Both the position numbers and the translations under genes were made by a program. A stretch of DNA of 64,000 bases, taken from assembly GCA_037179515.1 (NCBI GenBank), contig JAXCGZ010015126.1, positions 62,001-126,000 of the forward strand. Direction: 5' to 3'. The stretch is from Halocaridina rubra (lineage: Eukaryota; Arthropoda; Malacostraca; Decapoda; Atyidae). Positions 61,311-64,000 of the stretch are shown in pieces; position 1 is the stretch's first letter, and each line of letters starts with the position of its first letter. The notes below the pieces were generated by a model, which saw only the letters and a program-made list of their open reading frames with translations, was not told where the DNA came from and did no database searches.

Positions 61311-63255
61311 GTATAATAGTGTTCTACACTTTTTTTATTTTATTTACTGATACACTATGTAGGTTAGGTTAGGTAAGGTGTTTGGAGTTCAGTTTCCATT
61401 GTTAGGTTGCGTAACAGAATAGTGTAATATTACTTTGTTTTAAGAGGATTTTGGTCTGTACTTTCAATAGAATTATCGAATTTTGTTTACACTAGTGACC
61501 TCATGACCACTTGTAAAATTAAAAAAACTCCATATTTTATTTAGACCCAGTGACTTGCCGTTATGAATATTAATAACCAAAGATCATCCTAGGGTTGCAA
61601 TTCTTTACAAGATCTTATGTCTTATGAGCTTTAGGATATTAATTTGATCTTATTTAGAAGAGTAATCCTACGGTTCTCCAGGGATACTCATATTTACAAG
61701 GCAAATTATTTCATTTAATCTAACAAATTCTGTGGTTATATAATTGGATCTTATTTAGAATTGTAATCCTACGGTGCTCTAAGGATACTTATATTTACAA
61801 GGCAAATTATCTCATCTAATCTAACAAAGTTCGTGGTTATTTAACTTTATATGGGATCCGGAGGTTAGATATCTATATAAGATAACTTTTTTTTCCTATC
61901 AGAGTATGAGCACATGAACATACTGTTCTATCACTAACTCCACGTTTCTAATATAGATAATACTCAGTTATTATAGAATGCATAGTGCCTTTAAGCAATA
62001 ATTTAGCCTATGAGGGAGAAAACAAGCTCAACTCACTGCTTACCCCCAGCTTGGATCAGTGGGGGGTAAATTTTTAGAAGAGGAGATTCTGAGCAAAACA
62101 TTCAATATACGCTTTCCATCCCCCCCTGACCCCTAACAATCACAGGGGGAAGTGTTTGGAATCGGGGTTTTGGGTGGAGGAAAGCAAAAACGAGTTCGCT
62201 GCTGCAGAAATGAAGTACAAAAACCTTTATTTCACAAAGAAAAGTGTCGAAAAAATGCAGTTTTGGTGCGTCCTAACCTAACCTCACCTTTCGGAATGTG
62301 CCCTCCCTACCTGGGGGCTTTGCCCCTGGACCCCATTAGGGGAAGTTTTTCCCTAGCCTGGGGCTATGCCCCAGACCCCCCTTAGGGGTACAAACAAAGT
62401 GGCTCATTTTTTAAAACTTCGTCCCTTCAATATTGAGAGGAGGCACCTGGTAATTATGGGGTTCGTTATTATTGTCTTAGTGAGATCTATCATTCTTTTT
62501 ATATAAAAAAGCCATATTCCTTGAATCCCCATAACTAAAATTATACTCAGTTGAGAGGATTGATGTCAGGAAGGTCACCCGGACAGAGAACTTTAAGCCA
62601 ACACCTACTCTGGTCTCCGAGAGACTAGTTAGATAAAGCTACCCTATATGAACATAAGAAAAGCTGCTGATAAAGAAGATGGTACTTTTGTACAATATAA
62701 TTAAGCTTGGATTAGGCTAGCTTTACATAATGTAAGGTTTCACTATGCTTACCTTGCTTTGTTAGGTGGTTAGATAGGGTTAGGTTAGGTAAAGAGAAGT
62801 TGCTAAGAGTTTGTTGGTACAAATTCATTTCTTATCATAATTATGTGGGATACTAATACTGTATATTTTAAGAATATGCATTTTTTTTTAAGACCATATG
62901 TAGTTATATCTTTATATTCAGAGTAAAGATAATACTTTTACTGATTGGCAGTTAATCAGGTATTACTGTGTTGTTTTACATCTCATACTTGGGGTTATAA
63001 TCAATCTTAGCACAGTGGGATTGGGTATTTTATGGAAAAAAAAGGAAGACGGAAATCACCACTTGCCTTGACCAAGACCAACTTTGTAGTTATGCTTTTA
63101 ATGCTATTTTTTTCTCTTACAGCTGCTGGTGCGCAGCTATTGCTCGCAACATGGTGAGGGAAATGATAGCGCCAATAGTGGCGGCCATCAAGGAGGCGGA
63201 TCCAAGGTAACTAGATTACTTTTGTCTGTAATGAACTCCAACACTTCAGTAACAG

Positions 63256-63313
<58 letters not shown>

Positions 63314-63916
63314 GTATACAAAAGTCAAAGCAAAGAGGCAAAACAAAAGATTGACTCCTTGTGGAAGAAAAAATACAGAGAAAGAGATTCCCAGTCTCCT
63401 CGCTCCCCCCCCATTTGCTTTTATGACATGCAGGGCAATGCCATCAGGCAATTCATTCCTCCTCGTATTGGTAGTGGGAATAATATATCTTGAATGCTGA
63501 TTGGTATTAAATCTAACAAAGAGAATGCACAACTTTTGGCATTGGCTGCATGCCGAGTAATGCTTGCAGGATGGAATAAGCCAGGTAGAGACCAGCGCAA
63601 AGCATGATTGATATTGCGATTAACATTGAAATATTAATTTTGTAATTTGGTAAATAATTAGCTTCATAATGGATATATTTGTAGAATTAAATGATATGGT
63701 TTCGAGACCACTGTTTTTTCCTCTAGCCAGGGTGCCATTGACTCCAGCTTCACCTCCGTAAGTGATGCTATTATTTAATTTCAGGGTGACTCCGAGGATG
63801 GCCCTATTATGATGAATTTGCCGGCTACAATGAGCGTCCCGGAAGTCTGGCCAAATGTTCCGGTCATCGCCATCAGCCGAAACCCCGTTTTCCCTAGGTT
63901 CATTAAGATTGTCGAG
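61014..63916 (+). CDS. LONP1: LONP1, mitochondrial Lon protease, first three coding exons
   Basis: Exons 61014-61310, 63123-63206 and 63785-63916 hold 99, 28 and 44 whole codons and join in phase 0. The protein is an ATP-dependent AAA+ serine protease of the mitochondrial matrix that degrades misfolded and oxidised proteins. Exon 1 (MSGIIHISRHLGNFPHLCRK...) is rich in Arg, Ser and His and lacks acidic residues at its start, as expected of a transit peptide. Exon 2 is Gly/Ser/His-rich. Exon 3 starts the Lon N-terminal substrate-recognition domain: VPVIAISRNPVFPRFIKIVE is close to the vertebrate LONP1 block. The AAA+ and protease domains lie beyond the right edge. ATG context acaacATGag is good for arthropods. 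Confidence 0.92.
61590..61860. repeat. Two tandem copies of a 105-110-bp unit in LONP1 intron 1
   Basis: ttggatcttatttagaattgtaatcctacgg, gatacttatatttacaaggcaaatta and atctaatctaacaaa occur twice; a partial third unit precedes them (gggttgcaattctttacaag). Confidence 0.7.
62270..62400. repeat. GC-rich short palindromes
   Basis: cctgggggctttgcccctggacccc and cctggggctatgccccagaccccc are two related hairpins 50 bases apart, after cctaacctaacctcacc. Unlike the AT-rich surroundings. Confidence 0.5.
63123..63206 (+). CDS. LONP1: LONP1 exon 2
   Basis: 28 codons: LLVRSYCSQHGEGNDS and NSGGHQGGGSK. Acceptor ttctcttacag, donor AAG|gtaact. Gly-rich spacer between transit peptide and Lon domain, as in animal homologues. 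Confidence 0.88.
63259..63310. repeat. Poly(T) tract in LONP1 intron 2
   Basis: About 50 T, followed by sequence similar to 37.99-38.06 kb (gtcaaagcaaagaggc, gagattcccagtctcc); probably the A-tail of a minus-strand retroposed repeat. Confidence 0.8.
63785..63916 (+). CDS. LONP1: LONP1 exon 3: start of the Lon N-terminal domain
   Basis: 44 codons, acceptor aatttcag, donor GAG|gtgagg. GDSEDGPIMMNLPA then SVPEVWPNVPVIAISRNPVF; the RNPVFPRF block is nearly invariant among mitochondrial Lon proteases. Confidence 0.93.
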
Positions 63917-64000
63917 GTGAGGTTAGGTTCTAGAATTAGACGTACTGTATCGATAATTTTATTGATGCTCTTTTGGATACATCATCCTCATCGTGTCTTT

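Noticed and set aside
62152..62385. 77-residue plus-strand frame in LONP1 intron 1
   Set aside because: Crosses the GC-rich hairpins and TTAGG-like tract; no acceptor or phase match with the flanking LONP1 exons.

Overview
This is a repeat-rich nuclear segment from an invertebrate, most likely a decapod crustacean or a related arthropod. The evidence is short exons with GT/AG boundaries, very long (TA)n and (GA)n tracts, scattered TTAGG-type arthropod motifs, tRNA-derived SINEs, CR1, RTE and I/Jockey-like LINE debris, and a Ty1/copia element. The taxon is inferred, not proven. There are no bacterial operons and no CRISPR. Most long open reading frames belong to transposons or are simple-repeat artefacts. 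The host genes had to be rebuilt from short exons by matching splice sites and reading-frame phase.

Host genes, left to right. (i) The 3' end of an unidentified plus-strand gene: three phase-0 exons ending at 1775. (ii) A complete NDUFV3-like gene, a mitochondrial complex I accessory subunit, on the plus strand with exons at 28032-28076, 29621-29870 and 30783-30925. (iii) A TAX1BP1/CALCOCO-type selective-autophagy receptor on the minus strand, 49783 down to 36313. It has 15 exons, about 951 aa: LIR-like motif, SKICH domain, CLIR-like segment, long coiled coil, Pro/Ser-rich exon, two C-terminal zinc fingers. (iv) The first three coding exons of the mitochondrial Lon protease LONP1 on the plus strand, from 61014, running off the right edge.

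The most interesting feature is a second copy of the 3' end of the autophagy-receptor gene at about 18.9-21.9 kb, same strand, on the other side of NDUFV3. Its introns and flanks are almost identical to the main copy (about 1-3% different by hand comparison). Its exons differ by about 10-16%, nearly all amino-acid-changing. Splice sites, reading phase and all eight zinc ligands are kept. This looks like accelerated evolution of a zinc-finger cassette that is either an alternative 3' end of the receptor or a young paralogue fragment.

Transposon layout: CR1 LINE with an SGNH-esterase ORF1 (8.2-12.1 kb); I/Jockey-like LINE fragment (12.8-14.1 kb); copia element split by a CR1 3' fragment just before its reverse-transcriptase VDD motif (14.2-17.8 kb); LINE tail with a trinucleotide end (18.1-18.8 kb); a palindromic MITE with an 8-bp target duplication (23.57-23.76 kb); a decayed LINE (24.0-26.2 kb); a mariner with an internal 313-bp duplication and a SINE insertion (32.2-34.0 kb); a hAT MITE inside a receptor intron (43.7-44.1 kb); an RTE-like LINE (52.9-53.8 kb); a CR1-like LINE (53.9-55.8 kb) and a LINE RNase H fragment (57.3-57.7 kb), each interrupted by the same short LINE tail; a CACGTG-rich fold-back (59.2-59.5 kb). 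Two dispersed repeat families, called A and B below, occur about 20 and 10 times.

The genes do not form one pathway. Two are mitochondrial (complex I subunit, Lon protease) and one is an autophagy receptor; I see no evidence that they are co-regulated.
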